From Xiphias gladius (taxonomy: Eukaryota > Chordata > Actinopteri > Istiophoriformes > Xiphiidae): DNA of 64,000 nt. The notes below the pieces were generated by a model. It saw nothing but the letters and a program-made list of their open reading frames with translations. It did not search any database and was not told the DNA's origin. Position 1 is the first letter of the stretch; each line of letters opens with the position of its first letter. Positions 12,501 through 24,500 of the stretch are shown here, one piece after another. The stretch spans positions 832,501 to 896,500 of the forward strand of contig NC_053416.1 in the NCBI RefSeq assembly GCF_016859285.1. The letters run 5' to 3'. Made by a program: the position numbers and the translations under genes.

Positions 12501-13384
12501 CACACAAGCGACGCTGATGTTCAAAAAAATAAAGATCAGTCGAACTACAGAATTCTTGCTCCGGTTGTTTGCGTTATTGATTTGTCCAGTTTTCAACAAT
12601 GCACTGACTAAAATACTCCTTAGGTTATTTTAGTAGTTAACTGGAATTAATTAATTGTAGGTTTACATATTGAATTGTGTCTCTAATTTCCTTTCTTTTT
12701 TCAGCAAACTTCTTGGAAACTATTAAGCAATAAATCAGAAATTGTAGCTCCGTAAACCATTAGGTTAATTTTTTAATTTTCAAAACAAATCCTATTGTTT
12801 TTCCCACTTTAGATGCCTGTGATCTGACGCTGGACCCGAACACAGCACACAAAAAGCTTAAACTGTCCGAAGACCTCAGAAAGGCGACGGTCGTGGCTGA
12901 GGACCACAGATGTGCGGATTGCCCAGAGAGATTTAACTGCTGGATTCAGCTGCTGTGTCAAACTGGTCTGACTGGTCGCTGTTACTGGGAGGTGGAGCGG
13001 AGCGGAGAGGCGTACGTGGGGGCGACCTACACAGGAATCAGACGGAGAGGCCAAAGTGTGGACTGCAGGCTCGGAGGGACTGATAAGTCCTGGAGTCTTT
13101 ACTGCTCCGATGAGAATTACTTTGTGTGGCACAATGACCGAAGGACAGCAGTAGGCTCTGACCCTTCCTCCATGTCTAACAGAGTAGCAGTGTATGTGGA
13201 CTGTCCGGCTGGCACCCTGTCTTTCTCCAAAGTCTCCTCTGACTCTCTGATCCACCTCCACACCTTCTACACCACATTCACGGAACCCCTCTACCCCGGG
13301 TTTAGATTTCTCTTTGGACATTTGGGCTGCTCAGTCTCTCTGTCACAGTTAGAGGAGGAAAAGTCCCCTCCTGGAACTGACTGA
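3526..13384 (+). CDS. fish NLR immune receptor (NLRC3/NLRP12-like; FISNA-NACHT-LRR-B30.2)
   Basis: Predicted cytosolic pattern-recognition receptor of the large fish-specific NLR family. Coding exons by splice phase: 3526-3533, 4228-4326, 4939-5052, 6380-6455, 6609-6837, 7532-9334, LRR exons 9422-9595, 10560-10733, 11052-11225, 11498-11671, 12091-12264, then 12415-12461 and 12813-13384. The N-terminal exons carry family motifs ([40 protein letters not shown]). Next come FISNA, NACHT with Walker A GVAGIGKT at about residues 272-279 and Walker B FIFDGLDE near 345, five LRR exons and a PRY-SPRY domain. Every junction is phase-consistent. The summed coding length is one base short of a multiple of three, matching an apparent one-base loss at 9088-9090 that brings a stop at 9112-9114, before the LRRs. 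All other exons and splice sites look intact, so this is a recent lesion, a polymorphism or an assembly error. The start ATG in an 8-nt first coding exon is the weakest part. Confidence 0.85.
7532..9334 (+). CDS. NLR central exon: FISNA + NACHT + helical domains
   Basis: This large exon is typical of fish NLRs. The acceptor AG at 7530-7531 joins the preceding exon to give ..[15 protein letters not shown].., matching the family. FISNA begins with [28 protein letters not shown] shows GVAGIGKT (7819-7842), [10 protein letters not shown] (about 8038-8067), [10 protein letters not shown] as sensor 1, and a winged-helix/superhelical region with [16 protein letters not shown]. From 9091 the family frame continues one register over ([19 protein letters not shown].. 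to ..VVKASNKSL) to the donor at 9335. A methionine-started frame at 7432 extends into the upstream intron and is not the true start. Confidence 0.9.
9422..12264 (+). CDS. NLR leucine-rich-repeat exon array (5 exons of 174 bp)
   Basis: Five exons at 9422-9595, 10560-10733, 11052-11225, 11498-11671 and 12091-12264 are each exactly 174 bp, symmetrical in phase (each starts with one base completing a codon and ends in AG), and flanked by AG/GT. Each encodes two ribonuclease-inhibitor-type LRRs, recognisable by [15 protein letters not shown] and AGLESPHC. Exons 1, 3 and 4 are closest to each other; exon 5 ([19 protein letters not shown]) is of the usual last-LRR type. Symmetric phase makes each exon skippable or duplicable without a frame change, as is usual for this family. 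The 0.3-1.0-kb introns between them hold no other exon that I can see. Confidence 0.9.
12813..13384 (+). CDS. NLR terminal exon: PRY-SPRY (B30.2) domain
   Basis: It follows the short linker exon 12415-12461 ([15 protein letters not shown]). It encodes about 190 residues with the three B30.2 signature blocks: [14 protein letters not shown] and [14 protein letters not shown], then [10 protein letters not shown] near the end, stopping at TGA 13382-13384. B30.2 domains at NLR C-termini are a fish feature and are thought to bind ligand or partner proteins. The frame is fully open with no lesion. Confidence 0.92.
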
Positions 13385-13825
13385 AAACGGGGAAATCTTT
13401 GGGTTGTCACCACCAGGGGCCCTGGGCACAAATTCGCCGGGGGCCCGTACCCACGCATGCTTCGTCACCGGGGCCACCGGACGAGGCCACGTGATGAAGA
13501 CACACAATTCACCGCATTTTAGTTCTTCTTTGCCCAATGAATACCATGTGCATCATACCGTATCTTTAAGGGTCGAAACAAAAATATATGTGAACAATGT
13601 AAATAACTCATCACCTCATTAATGACTGTGAAAGATTAAGAATGGGACGCAAATGTACCTGCAACCATGCGGAGCAAAACATAGCACAACAGGGAAATGT
13701 TAAATAAAATAAAATACTTTTTTTTGTCTCAATTTTTCACGTGAAATGATATGACACAGACGTGTAGACGTGTCCCCCCGTGTCACGGGTAAATAGTGAT
13801 CCGCGGACCGCAAGATGCACTGTGT
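13385..13825. other. NLR 3' flank
   Basis: Likely 3' UTR and flank of the NLR. An AT-rich stretch with AAATAAAATAAAATAC around 13700 could hold poly(A) signals. No other gene is seen. Confidence 0.4.
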
Positions 13826-13897
13826 GGGGATGTAGCTCAGTGGTAGAGCGCATGCTTCGCATGTATGAGGTCCCGGGTTCAATCCCCGGCATCTCCA
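13826..13897 (+). tRNA. trnaA-CGC: tRNA-Ala (anticodon CGC)
   Basis: A 72-nt cloverleaf. Acceptor GGGGATG pairs with CATCTCC (one G-U), with discriminator A. The A box is TAGCTCAGTGG, the anticodon stem CATGC/GTATG encloses TTCGCAT, and the B box is GGTTCAATCC. A T6 run eight bases downstream is a good Pol III terminator. Confidence 0.95.
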
Positions 13898-14346
13898 CTT
13901 TGTTTTTTCTGCTCTGGAGGGTAATGATCGCGTAACCGGGTAAAATCCTGCAGGTATGACCGGATGGTCATCATCACGTGTCCCTGTAACAAGGCATCGG
14001 TGGCTTGCGTTGTTTTTTTTTACCCGTAAAACACCATTGAAGGAAGAAAATAAACCGCCCCCCACCCTGCTGAGCACGTTGTCATGTTTCTGGACTGGAT
14101 TTTTCAACATAAATGCAGGAACGCCGTTTTAAAGGTCGTTTGTAACCGGCTTTTATTTTGAAGGTAGTGGGTCCAAACCGGACACCATCCTGTTCGTTTT
14201 AGCGTCTGTCTCTAACCTGCGCTAAAGACGATTCTGCTCCGGACAACAACCGTTCGACGGGCGGTAAAACTGTCTCTGCGGATCCGGTCAAGCGTCGTTG
14301 AACCGGGGCCTTCGTCCGCATCGTTGTGGCGAGCGGGTGAAAAGCG
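13898..14346. other. spacer between tRNA-Ala and tRNA-Val
   Basis: The two tRNA genes point toward each other across about 450 bp. No coding exon, RNA gene or known repeat is recognised in this spacer. Confidence 0.5.
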
Positions 14347-14419
14347 TGGTTCCACTGGGGCTCGAACCCAGGACCTTCTGCGTGTAAAGCAGACGTGATA
14401 ACCGCTACACTATGGAACC
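14347..14419 (-). tRNA. trnaV-UAC: tRNA-Val (anticodon UAC)
   Basis: The minus strand gives a 73-nt tRNA essentially identical to the vertebrate Val-UAC gene. Acceptor GGTTCCA pairs with TGGAACC and the A box is TAGTGTAGCGG. The anticodon stem TCTGC/GCAGA encloses TTTACAC, and the B box is GGTTCGAGCCC. A TTTT terminator follows on the minus strand just below 14347. Confidence 0.96.
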
Positions 14420-14799
14420 AGTTGCCGTCAACCCTCCATGGATGTGTATATATCCTGCACCGCGCCACGTCTGCCGCCCCGTCCTCCTTCTCTACGCATC
14501 GTAATACCTGTCATTTGACCGTGTCGCGCGTCCCCGAGAGGCCACGTGTGCTGCGCCTTTTCTTCGCGAGCCGTCCGACGCGTTTTCTCCGATAAGGGAC
14601 AATGGAGAAAGTCACGGTCCTGCGTCATTGTCCCGGGTGCGGGTCGCATCCATACACCGCCTCACTCCGGCATCAGCTCCGACACAGCGTGCTGTCAATA
14701 GCTAATAAATATTTAAACGATCTCGTCCATTCAAGTTCGTGCAGATCTAGACAGTGCAGCGCTGTGGTACCTGCAGTGACGTTTTCAGGTGTTCAAGCT

Positions 14800-14926
14800 G
14801 AACCAATAGGATGTGGAGCTGTCCTGGTGGGCGGGGGCGTGAAAAACAAAAGAGACGAGCAAAGTACCTGACGCTGCCATTCAACACCTCAACAGCCCAT
14901 CGAGGAGAGAAGCTGTCGCTCTGCAG
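14800..14926 (+). promoter_or_regulatory. putative lipoxygenase promoter and noncoding exon 1
   Basis: There is a CCAAT box at 14801-14810 and a GC box (GGTGGGCGGGGGCG) at 14826-14839. A stretch ending in a strong donor TCTGCAG|GTAAGC at 14926/14927 follows. The first lipoxygenase coding exon has its own 3' splice site (CCTCACCAG, exon side from 18562), so an upstream noncoding exon is required; this one fits in position and strand. The link is inference. Confidence 0.45.
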
Positions 14927-17649
14927 GTAAGCTTACCTGCCTGTCCGCCTGACGGTTTCTGATTGGGTGCAGTCTGGGATGTAGCGCTGATGTCATGGTA
15001 ACGCTTTACCGTGGGTCCCCCTGTTTATCGTCTCTAGGCGGGACGTGAACATTTGATAAACGGTTTGTGGCCCATGATGGTGCAGCTGTCAGCACTAGAC
15101 CGGGTTCGGCCTTCGTTCGTACGATTCCAGCTGAGCCTGTTTGTCCAGCGGCCTCCACCGACGGAGGAGTTCGAGGTGTCAATAAACACCAAGCTACCAG
15201 ATGCTGAAGGAAGGGGGCCTCAAATGAAGTGTTGCCGACGCGTTCAAACCCCCCCACGCCACCCCAACCCCCAAGAAAAGTAACTCTTCCGTTATGTCTC
15301 CTGTCAATTTCCTCGTCCCACCCGGGGCTTTAAATGCCGCTTCGAAGCGCTCCTCCCGCTGCAAGAACAGAATCCTCCTCCTGGACTCAGCCCGACTCTT
15401 ATTCCTGCATCACGGACTCGTTAAACACACCTTCTCGTCCCGTAGACGAGAAGGTGGATTTTCTGCTCCTTCAACCTCGTGGTCTTTTCCTTGCTCTCTT
15501 TCACTCAACATGTCTGCACAAATTTGACGTGAGAAACCAGAGCAGTTTGTCCTGGAGGGATAGTGGCAGGAACTGTAATGGGCTCGTCACCTCCCGGAAT
15601 ATTTCCTGGAGAGGACGTGGGACAAAGTGGCCGTTTTCACTTCGCCTCCGGCTCATAAAAGTTCATTTGAGGTTTGTGTAACCTGGAGAATCTGTTCGTC
15701 GGTGGAACCAGCAAAGCTGATGATAAAACTTGTCAGCGGGCGGCAAGTCAACACATTTGAGGAGTAAAGTTTCTTAATAATAAATGAGCAGTGACTGAAT
15801 ATTCACTCGGGGTTTAACTGAGCTCTTCTCTCAAAGAAATTGCTATTTTCACAAAGCTTCATACAAAACTACGCCTTGTGTCTAGGAGGTGACCTACCTG
15901 AGCAGAAACCGGGATCTCTTAAAAGTTACCAACGCACCGAAGTTGCCTGGAGAAATATTTAGCACGTGATTCTTTTCACAGTCTTATGCTGTCACTTCAT
16001 ATTTGAACGGAGCCAGGTAACCTGTGTTATTTTAAGTTGGCCTTGGTTGTCGTTCCCGCCGCTAGCGCGACATAAAAGCTGCTCCTTATCCTACTGAGTT
16101 AATAAACGGATCTCTCTGCTGCCTGACAGCCAAGCACAGACCAGGAAGCTCCTACGTCAGGCACTTGTGAGAAATGAAGGAAGCGAGCTGTAAGATGAAA
16201 GGGTGCAGTGTCTTGCTGGTGAATGTGTTTACCGAAGGTCTCAGGTAACACAATGCCCACACGAACCGTCACTGTTGCTCATTTCCAAGTCAAATGCCGG
16301 CGAGGTAAACAAATGAGTTCTTATCAGACCAGCGGCGGGAGGGATTTCACCTGAAGCCCAAACACAAAGTACGAGCTGAGTTTTAAAAGACGGGGGACAA
16401 CGTTCAGGTGCCGGGCCCCCACGAGTCTCCGGGACAGCTTCGGTTCTCCTCATCGCCGGTCCTCCGAGGCCCTGGACTCGTCCTGACGATGCGGTGAGCG
16501 CTGTCTGAGGCGTCGGTCCCACGCCTCCCGTAGGTGTTGAACCGGGCTGACTCGTCAAACCATTCGGTCAGCCCTCGTGTCCTGCCTGGAGGCGCCTGCA
16601 TTTGCTCGGAGTGGTTTCGTTTGCTCAGCTTTTCCCTCTAATTTGTCAACCGTCAGTACAAAAGAAGAATCCAGTGTTTCTCCTTTCAGCCTTCAAAAGA
16701 TTTATTCACGAGAGGCGGCCACAGAATTTGGTTACGAGACCAAATAAGACCGGAGGCAGAATCACGTGGTCTACAGGTGTCAGCGTGGTACTAACGTGTG
16801 TTTTCCCTGACGTACCTCATTTATCAGCAGCAGACTTTCATCTTCCTTCTTCCCATTTCAGCCAATTGCCTGTTACCCTTATTTGTTTGCTATTTATTGT
16901 GAGTATAGTACGTTTTTGTTCATTTATGTACAAATGAATTGCGTTGTTAATTATCTCAAGTTAGTTGACGAAGATGACGATGAAGCAACTTTCAAAAGAA
17001 CCTTTTCGATTTTCCAAAATACAGATGTTTTTTGGAAAGAAATACCACGGAGTATTACGGCCGATGAGATTTTGAGTATTAATTCAACGTATTACAGGAA
17101 AAAAATCACATTATGAGAAAAGGTCACAATCTTTCAGGAAAAAATCATAACATTTGAAGAAAAAGGTTGGGGGGGTGACCATATCACCAGTATCAGGACT
17201 AGTATGTTTCTTCTTTTCTTTTTTCTTTTGTCTTTGGGAAGACTTTATTTATTTCTCTTTTTCACCGTTTACATCTCCCCCCACCTGCGCAGTCACCGAA
17301 TCCCGACTCCCGATCTCACCGGGAACGTGAAACCTCCAAAAATTCTAAAACGTAGTTTTCGTGAGCGCGGTGGAGCTCGGTGCTTCCTCGTGCCGAGCTT
17401 GAAATCTAAGGGGCTGAAACATGTTTCCCTATCGTCACGTTCAGGGTATTCTGCTTTTCGACAGCTTACGCTGTCGCTTCCTCTTGCGATTCTCCAGAAT
17501 TCTCGACCTCTGTAGACTGGCAAACCTCCGTGGGAAGGCTTTGACTTTGGCGCTGCAGCTGACGTCCACCTCCTCAACACTCTCAAGAGGCAGAAACATG
17601 GCGACTGCGCAGGAGTAGTTACCTGTAGAGCAACAGAGACTTTACCAGA

Positions 17650-17995
17650 ATGTAAATGTCCTCCCAAGAAAAATGCCAGCTCTATGCACTATATATGCTC
17701 ACGACCTGCACTAATCTACACTGTCTTATATTATATTATATTACCACCATTGTACAGTGTATATTCAGCAGTATAGCAATGAGTCCAGAGGTCTATTCTT
17801 TCTATTTATTGTTATTTTTTATACTTTATTTAGTCTGTTTAGTTATTGTGTATAATTGTGTATAATTGTGTTGTTTGTTACCTACCTCATTGTTTTTCTG
17901 ATTTATGTGAACTGTAATTTCCCTTTGGGATTAATAAAGTACTATTGATAGATATATAGATGGATAGATACTGTCTATCTATCTGTCTACCGACA
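17650..17995 (+). repeat. LINE-type 3' tail plus tetranucleotide repeat
   Basis: An AT-rich, non-coding segment ends in ATTTCCCTTTGGGATTAATA AAGT (split here only for length), then GATA/CTAT-type tetranucleotides. This is the classic 3' end of a fish Rex1/Babar-like non-LTR element, 5'-truncated. The family name is from memory of that tail; no coding part remains. Confidence 0.5.
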
Positions 17996-18517
17996 ACATT
18001 TGTTCATGTTCAAATAACAGCGCCCTCTAGCAGCCGTAGGAATTATGACTGGAAGTATGAGAGGAAGTCAGGTGACACTGTAGAAAATGTCGTATTTCTC
18101 CCTAATTTCTTTCCTAACGAGATTTGTTTCTTTTAACCATGAACAGAAAACTTAGCCCCATGTTTATTACTGTGACCGTGAGTTTAGTCCAAACAATTAT
18201 CTTTCTCTGAACCTGACCAAGTAGCTTTGGTGCCTGAACCTAACCGAACCTTAACGGCAGCGTTGGAAGATCGGAAAATGTCCAAACGCCGGTGTCATCC
18301 TGTCTGATCTCGTGCAGTGTACCTGTCTAGTGCTTCAGCAGTGACATCAATGGGTGAAATCCAACGCTCAACTTGATGCTGAACTAAAAATCCAAACCAG
18401 CAGCGAGACTCCCGTTTAGTCCCCTCGAGTCAAGCGTAAATCTGGTTTAAACAGAATAGCGGCATGTTACTGTGATTTGTAGCAGACCTCTTCAACCTGC
18501 GGGCAGTCGTCCTGTGG

Positions 18518-18531
18518 CCACCAGGTGGCGC
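18518..18531 (+). promoter_or_regulatory. CTCF-like motif
   Basis: CCACCAGGTGGCGC matches the vertebrate CTCF core (CCASYAGRKGGCRS) at every position. It sits about 30 bp before the acceptor of the first lipoxygenase coding exon. A second, opposite-strand match (core TAGAGGGCG) lies at about 18019-18036. Confidence 0.55.
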
Positions 18532-18583
18532 CGTCTTGATCTGTCTCCCTGTCCTCACCAGCTGTGCCACCATCACATCTGCC

Positions 18584-21500
18584 ATGATGACTTCCTGTCA
18601 GGAGTTTGAGGTGACCGTCCACACCTCACCTGGTCCAACCTGTGGAACCTTCAGCCGCCTGTGGCTCAACCTGATTGGCTCGCGGGGAGAGACTCCGCCC
18701 ATCAGCGTGAACGACGGCGACCATCATCTCCTGCCCGGATCTGTGAGTTTCATCGTGTTTCCTGTTCGAGATTCAAGGCGAACAGAGCAGTTAACGAATC
18801 TTTCAAAAAATATTCTACATATTCTGTTCCCCACTTTTAAAAACTTCAGTTTAAGTTGACGTCAAAGACGTAAGAGCCGATTTACTTATATCTGAGTTCC
18901 CTGACTCGATGAACAAACATCAATCAACAGCTCGATCCCGACCAAAAAACAGCGTTTATCAGGTAAGATGCCGCAGTAACTGTGTCATATTCAAGAATGA
19001 ACTTGAACACACTGATCAAGAAAAATGGACGTTTGAACATCTACAACTTCATGACATCTGGGCATGGACATGACGACGCGACTGAAAGCTCCAGAACTGC
19101 TAATAAGTCGACCTTGTAGTGAGATTGTTTTACTAAATATTCCCGATATCGCCGCTTTCCGCCGTTGTAAACTACATCCCACTGTGTTTGGGGATCAGAG
19201 TGGGTGGTTGGCAGCACCCTGTGGTCTACGGTGCAGGTGGCTGGTGGGTAGCCCGCCCTGCTGCTTGGTGGCGGACGCAGCACTAGCCACTCCCTTCCTG
19301 AAAGCAGCTTCACGCCGTCACAATCTGAAATTACTCTTCTCTTGTAGCAATCAGACAGTGTTTGCTGCTGAAGAGGGAAAATTGTCCTTCGAGTTTTACT
19401 CTGACCATCTCTTACTCCTGTCCTGACAGGCCTGTCGAGTCCAGGTCCAGACCCGTAGTCCTCTGGGGCACCTGGTTTTGGTCCGGCTCCGGCTGAAGGC
19501 TCAGACGGGATTTCCAAACCTGGGCTGGCACTGCAGTCGAGTGGAGGTCCGCGAGCTGGCCGAAAGACCGGGGTCAGGACCTGAGGGTTCAGAAACGCAG
19601 GTGTTCCCCTGCGACAAGTGGCTTCAAACAGCAGATGGCGACGTAGAGCTGCGGCGCGGGAAGTGTAAGATAACTTTATAAGTTAGAGAAGACACGAGAT
19701 TTTTCATACTGTATTTCTACAGCTAAATTTGAGGCTGGGCAGCTTTGATGCAGTAGATAAGAAATGAACAACTTGAAGTTAACACCCGCCTGCACGACGT
19801 TCTCACGTCTTTGAGTTTGAGAAACACAATGAGGTTTAAGAAAGCGGAGCTTCGGCACATCATGTTTCTGAACCATTTGTTCAGGTACATGTACGGTATT
19901 AAAGTTTTCCTCTGATGCTAGAATGTGACAGGATCAGTGTATTTACGGTTCAAAGCAAAATGAAATACAGCCTCATGAAAGAGGAAGTCAGTCAGCGACG
20001 ACAGTGACTGTATACAAGCTGGGAGCTTCTCGTTTCCGGAACTCTCTAATTTTAAAAGCCATTTCTAGACATTGTGTAAAGCCAGTGACTTCAGAGGGGA
20101 AGTCTTTGAAATCGTCGTTACTGCTGTTATAACCCTTGCTCCTCTGCAGTGAGTTTGCTGAAGGACGAGACGGAGGAGAAGCTGAAGCAGCAGAGACTCA
20201 AACAGCTGCAGCAGCAACAGAAGCTCATCAGGTGATTTGAAAGACGCAAGTCTCAGCAACTGATAATTAATCAACGGGTCAATACACTGATCGACGTCCT
20301 CAAACACAGCAGATGATCCCTTGAGGCAGCGCAGCTCTTCTTATCTCACCTATACAACCTGAACACTGAACCGTCAATGAGTGAAACAGAGACTATTCCT
20401 TACGAACGCACCATTATATGAGAGGGAAATATTCTTGGTGTGAACTTCATCCTTTTAGAAACATTTCCCCAGAAATTCAGCCTGACATCTTCAGGTTTGA
20501 CATCTATGGGAGTCTTTCTTCAGATTTCTTCAATTTAAAACAAGGAATGTTTGAATGTTTGAACACAACACGCGTTTGCAGAGTTAAACCTAAACCTGGT
20601 CTTTGTAGCCAGGAGTTTCCCCAGGAGGTGTCAGAGTTGACACATAGATTTAGGTTTGACTTTTGGTAACACTGAACTTAAATTTCCATTCACTCGCTTC
20701 TCCTTCTGTGTTGTGTCACTGCAGATGGCGTACGTTTGTAGATGGCTCTCCACAGTGTGTGGACCTGAGCAGTCTGTCTGAACTCGGCCCAAACCTCAGC
20801 TACACCCACAAAAGGTGAAGTCAGTCACGTACTGTAAATCTGACCAGTGTGAGACAGAAACGGACAGACAGAGAGGATGAGTAAAAGTTGTGTTTCTTCC
20901 TTTGTCCTCAGTCCAGCCCCAAACATGCACTATCTGAAGGGCTTCGCCGGCCGAGCTGAGGCCTGGACGAGTTTCACAGAGCTGGAGATGTTTTTTGCCC
21001 AAAGTGGACACCAGAACAGCATCGCCAGTAAGAAACGAAACCATTCAAGCATTCAGGCAAAAAAAAGCCGTTACCGTTACTCATGTACACGGTGAGCACA
21101 ATATTATTGTGGATTCAGTATCAAGGCTTAAGGAGAACAAGTTCAACCAGAACAAAATACTGTGAAGACATCTGGTTATAACATTCACCTCCAACGAAAA
21201 CAGCAGCACAGGACAGTATCATGTGTCATCTTTAATCTAAAAAAAATAAATAAATCAGCCAGGAAAAGCTAAATGTCTTCAGATAATTTATGTCTGCATG
21301 CTAAGTGATCAAACTCACTTCACCTACATGTTGCAGGGTTGTTCCTGAACGGTTTGTAGGACATTGCAAGGTGGATGCTAAGGTCTTTCTATTTGTTGCT
21401 ATGTGCTACTTTTGAGCGTTGCAAGACACATTATCCGTGTTTAGCGTGTTCAGAGAGCTGAATACAGCGTTGTTGCTGTTCGTCCCGGCGGTCACTCAAG

Positions 21501-24500
21501 GTACGGCAACGACAAAATCCCCTGCGGCCCAATAGACCTCCACTACAAAAGAGATGTCTGTAAAACTGTTGACAGGACGACTTCGACTGCAGACAAGGTC
21601 ATCTGTCACTTTCTGTATTATGGAGTTTTAATCCACAGTGTCACGGATCTTTAAACAGACTGAGGACTCCAACGCACGACTTGGACAGATCTATCAAAAC
21701 GTTCAGACAGCTCATCTCCTAATGAAGGTAATGCAGGTAGAACGGGCAAAGGAGGATGGTGAGGGGCGAAGTCAGCGGACGCGCAGAAATGACTAGCAAA
21801 CAGGGCAAAAGTGAAGTCTAAAAACAAACGGGATCAACACGGACAGATGCAACAACAGCAACAAAGGCTGGAAAGCTGCAGCAGGTCAATCTGGCAGAGA
21901 ACGAGGGGAAGTGGGCCGGTGTATATACTGAGGGAACTAACGAGGGAATGGGCACCAGGTGAGAAAAGGGATCTGGGGAATCAGGTGACTGGAGAGGCGG
22001 GTAGGGCCGGTGGGAGTAGCGTGGGAGTAGCGTGGATCTGCGATGAAAGCAAAGCTCCTTCATGGCGCATTTGTGACATTTTTACAGAGTAACAGAAGGT
22101 TTATCTTTTCTCTCAGGGTTCGTTAGGACTCACTGGATGGAGGACTGGTATTTTGGCTACCAGTGTCTGAACGGTTGCAACCCTCTGCTGCTGCGTCAGG
22201 TCCATCTCCTCCCTCCACACCTGTCCGTCACCCCAGACATGCTCCGCCCCTTCCTGCCAGAAGACTCCTCCCTCAAGCAGGAGCTACAGGTGTGCATGCA
22301 GCAATTTGACATCCAGCTGTTCTCTGCTTCCTGCTGTACACTTCATTACAGCTGCTGTATCTTGCTGTTCTGTCGTGGGACAGAAAGGAACCATTTACCT
22401 GTTGGACTACGAGGTTTTGGACGGCATCCCGGCCAACGTCATCAACGGGAAGCAGACGTATCTGTGCGCCCCGCTGTGCCTTCTCCACCTGAACCAGCAG
22501 CAACAGCTGGTCCCCATCGCCATCCAGGTGAGCTCCAGGTGGTTTGATACAGGTGATGCTGAAAGTAAATCATCTGTAAAGCTTGTTTACTAATTTTTCC
22601 AAGTACTTTCAGTCATGATTTTTCAGTTAGGACAGAGTTGGAAAATAAGCCTATTTAAAGGTGATATTAGATACTTGTATTTATGACATTTCAGACTAAT
22701 ATTGTGTATATTCTTATGGCGTGTTGCAAGGCTCTTGTTTCTTGTTTGTATCTATTGTTGTAACACTGACAGTGTCTCCTGAAAAGAGATTTTAATCTCA
22801 ATTAGACTTTTACCAGGTTAAATGAAGGAAAATAAATACATTAACAAATGAGTTTTAAGACGTCCCTTCAGAAATCACAGGGCGATGATACTGGCTCCGG
22901 AAAAGTCAGCCATACTATCATCACTTAGATTTTAAGGTAATCCACCAATCAATCAGTGATTTCCGCCTCCTTTAGTTGCAGCAGACACCCAGCCCTCAGA
23001 ACCCGGTCTTCCTGCCCTCTGACCCCGGCTGTGATTGGCTGTTGGCTAAGATTTGGGTTCACAGCGCAGACTTCCAGTGTCACCAGTTGGTCTCCCACTA
23101 CCTGAAGACCCACATGCTGGGGGAGCTGTGCTGCATAGCCATGCTGCGACAGCTGCCAGAGGTCCACCCACTGCACCAGGTTCCCATCATTAATTTGATC
23201 ATATATGTATATACATATATAGCATATTTATCATAATGCATATATCAGCTTTATTCACACAGATTGGCATAGTGACCGAGTTGAGCATTAAAGTGAAGGT
23301 TGATTCACCTAAAAAAAGCTAATAACCTCAACAGCATCAAGATCTTTGCAAACGTTTTGAAAGGTTCAGCGATCAGGTCGCAGATCACACTGAGCACTGA
23401 AGCCGTGCTTTAATTGGCTCATTCACCAGCTGTTTGGCCATCAGCTGACTAGCAACGGCCAATCAAATCTGGACAGTTCTCACTGTTACTGATACACTCA
23501 TGCCAACGCTGTTTGCTGCTGCAGCTTCTGCCTCCACCACCTCCTCCCTACGGACTCTGTTTTTTGGTATTTTATATTTATGCGTTTCTTAAAGCAGCTG
23601 TTGATATTATAACACCGCTGTATGAAAGTACAGTGTGTTTGTGTTTGTGGTAGTGATGAAGAGATTGATCATTTAAACACCCCGGACAGCAGCCAGATCC
23701 AGCAAAAGACCAGCTGTTGAACACAGTGGAGCATTTAGCAGCTAAAGAGCCAGATGTTTCCCTAAGGAGCTGGTGGAGACCAAAACCAGAGCTAAAAGAG
23801 AGGTAACACTGGACCTAGATTCATCAGTTGGACACAGACACCAGATCCAGATGGTGGATCATGTTGCTCTGTTACTGCCGGATGTGGAAATAAACAACTC
23901 TTTAATAACAAGTTCAACATATCGGCTTAAAAGGTGATGAAATGTCCGTGTTTCTGCTTAAAACAAGGGGACGAAAAATAAGGATGATCAGTTTTCCAGC
24001 TCAATCCTCGGATCTCCCTCACACAGAAAAGGCTTGTCCACCAAATGTAACTGTATAATTGTTTAATAAGAGTAAGAGAGTTTGATTAAAGTGGTTTGAT
24101 GATGGGACAAAATTACTAATTATTAACCAAACTCTCCAGACGACACCCAAGGTTTCTCAGCAGTCGTTAGGTCTCCAAATGTCTCCGCATTAAAATGTTG
24201 TTTTGTGTTTTTCATTCGAACGCGCAGTATGTCGTTACTTTGCTTTGTTTTTTTCTAAATCAGTCTTCTCTTCTCTGATTGGTGGACAGCTGCTGATGCC
24301 ACACGTGAAGACGTCGCTGCAGATAAACTTCCAGGCCAGAGCATCGCTGCTGGCTGCTGACGGGGTGTTTGATAAGGTTCGTCATCCACTGTAACAGAAA
24401 TATTAAACAGTTTACAGTGCCATCTTCTGATGAAGCACCAGTTATAAAGGCTTAATACGCTTTTATTAATAATGCTTTATTGATAATGCTTTACTGAGAA

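Larger units (their letters stand above)
14927..18561 (+). other. likely lipoxygenase intron 1
   Basis: No protein exon is recognised in these 3.6 kb. They hold a LINE-like 3' tail (17650-17990) and two CTCF-like motifs near the right end. Several open frames of 65-124 codons on both strands lack family features or conserved exon structure and were not called. Confidence 0.45.

Noticed and set aside
12809-13321. 170-codon minus-strand frame
   Set aside because: It is the antisense shadow of the B30.2 exon.
16602-17116. Plus-strand frames of 111 and 77 codons in lipoxygenase intron 1
   Set aside because: No exon boundaries, domain or codon bias; likely chance frames.
19041-19517. 158-codon minus-strand frame
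   Set aside because: It overlaps lipoxygenase exon 2 and intron antisense, with no domain signature.
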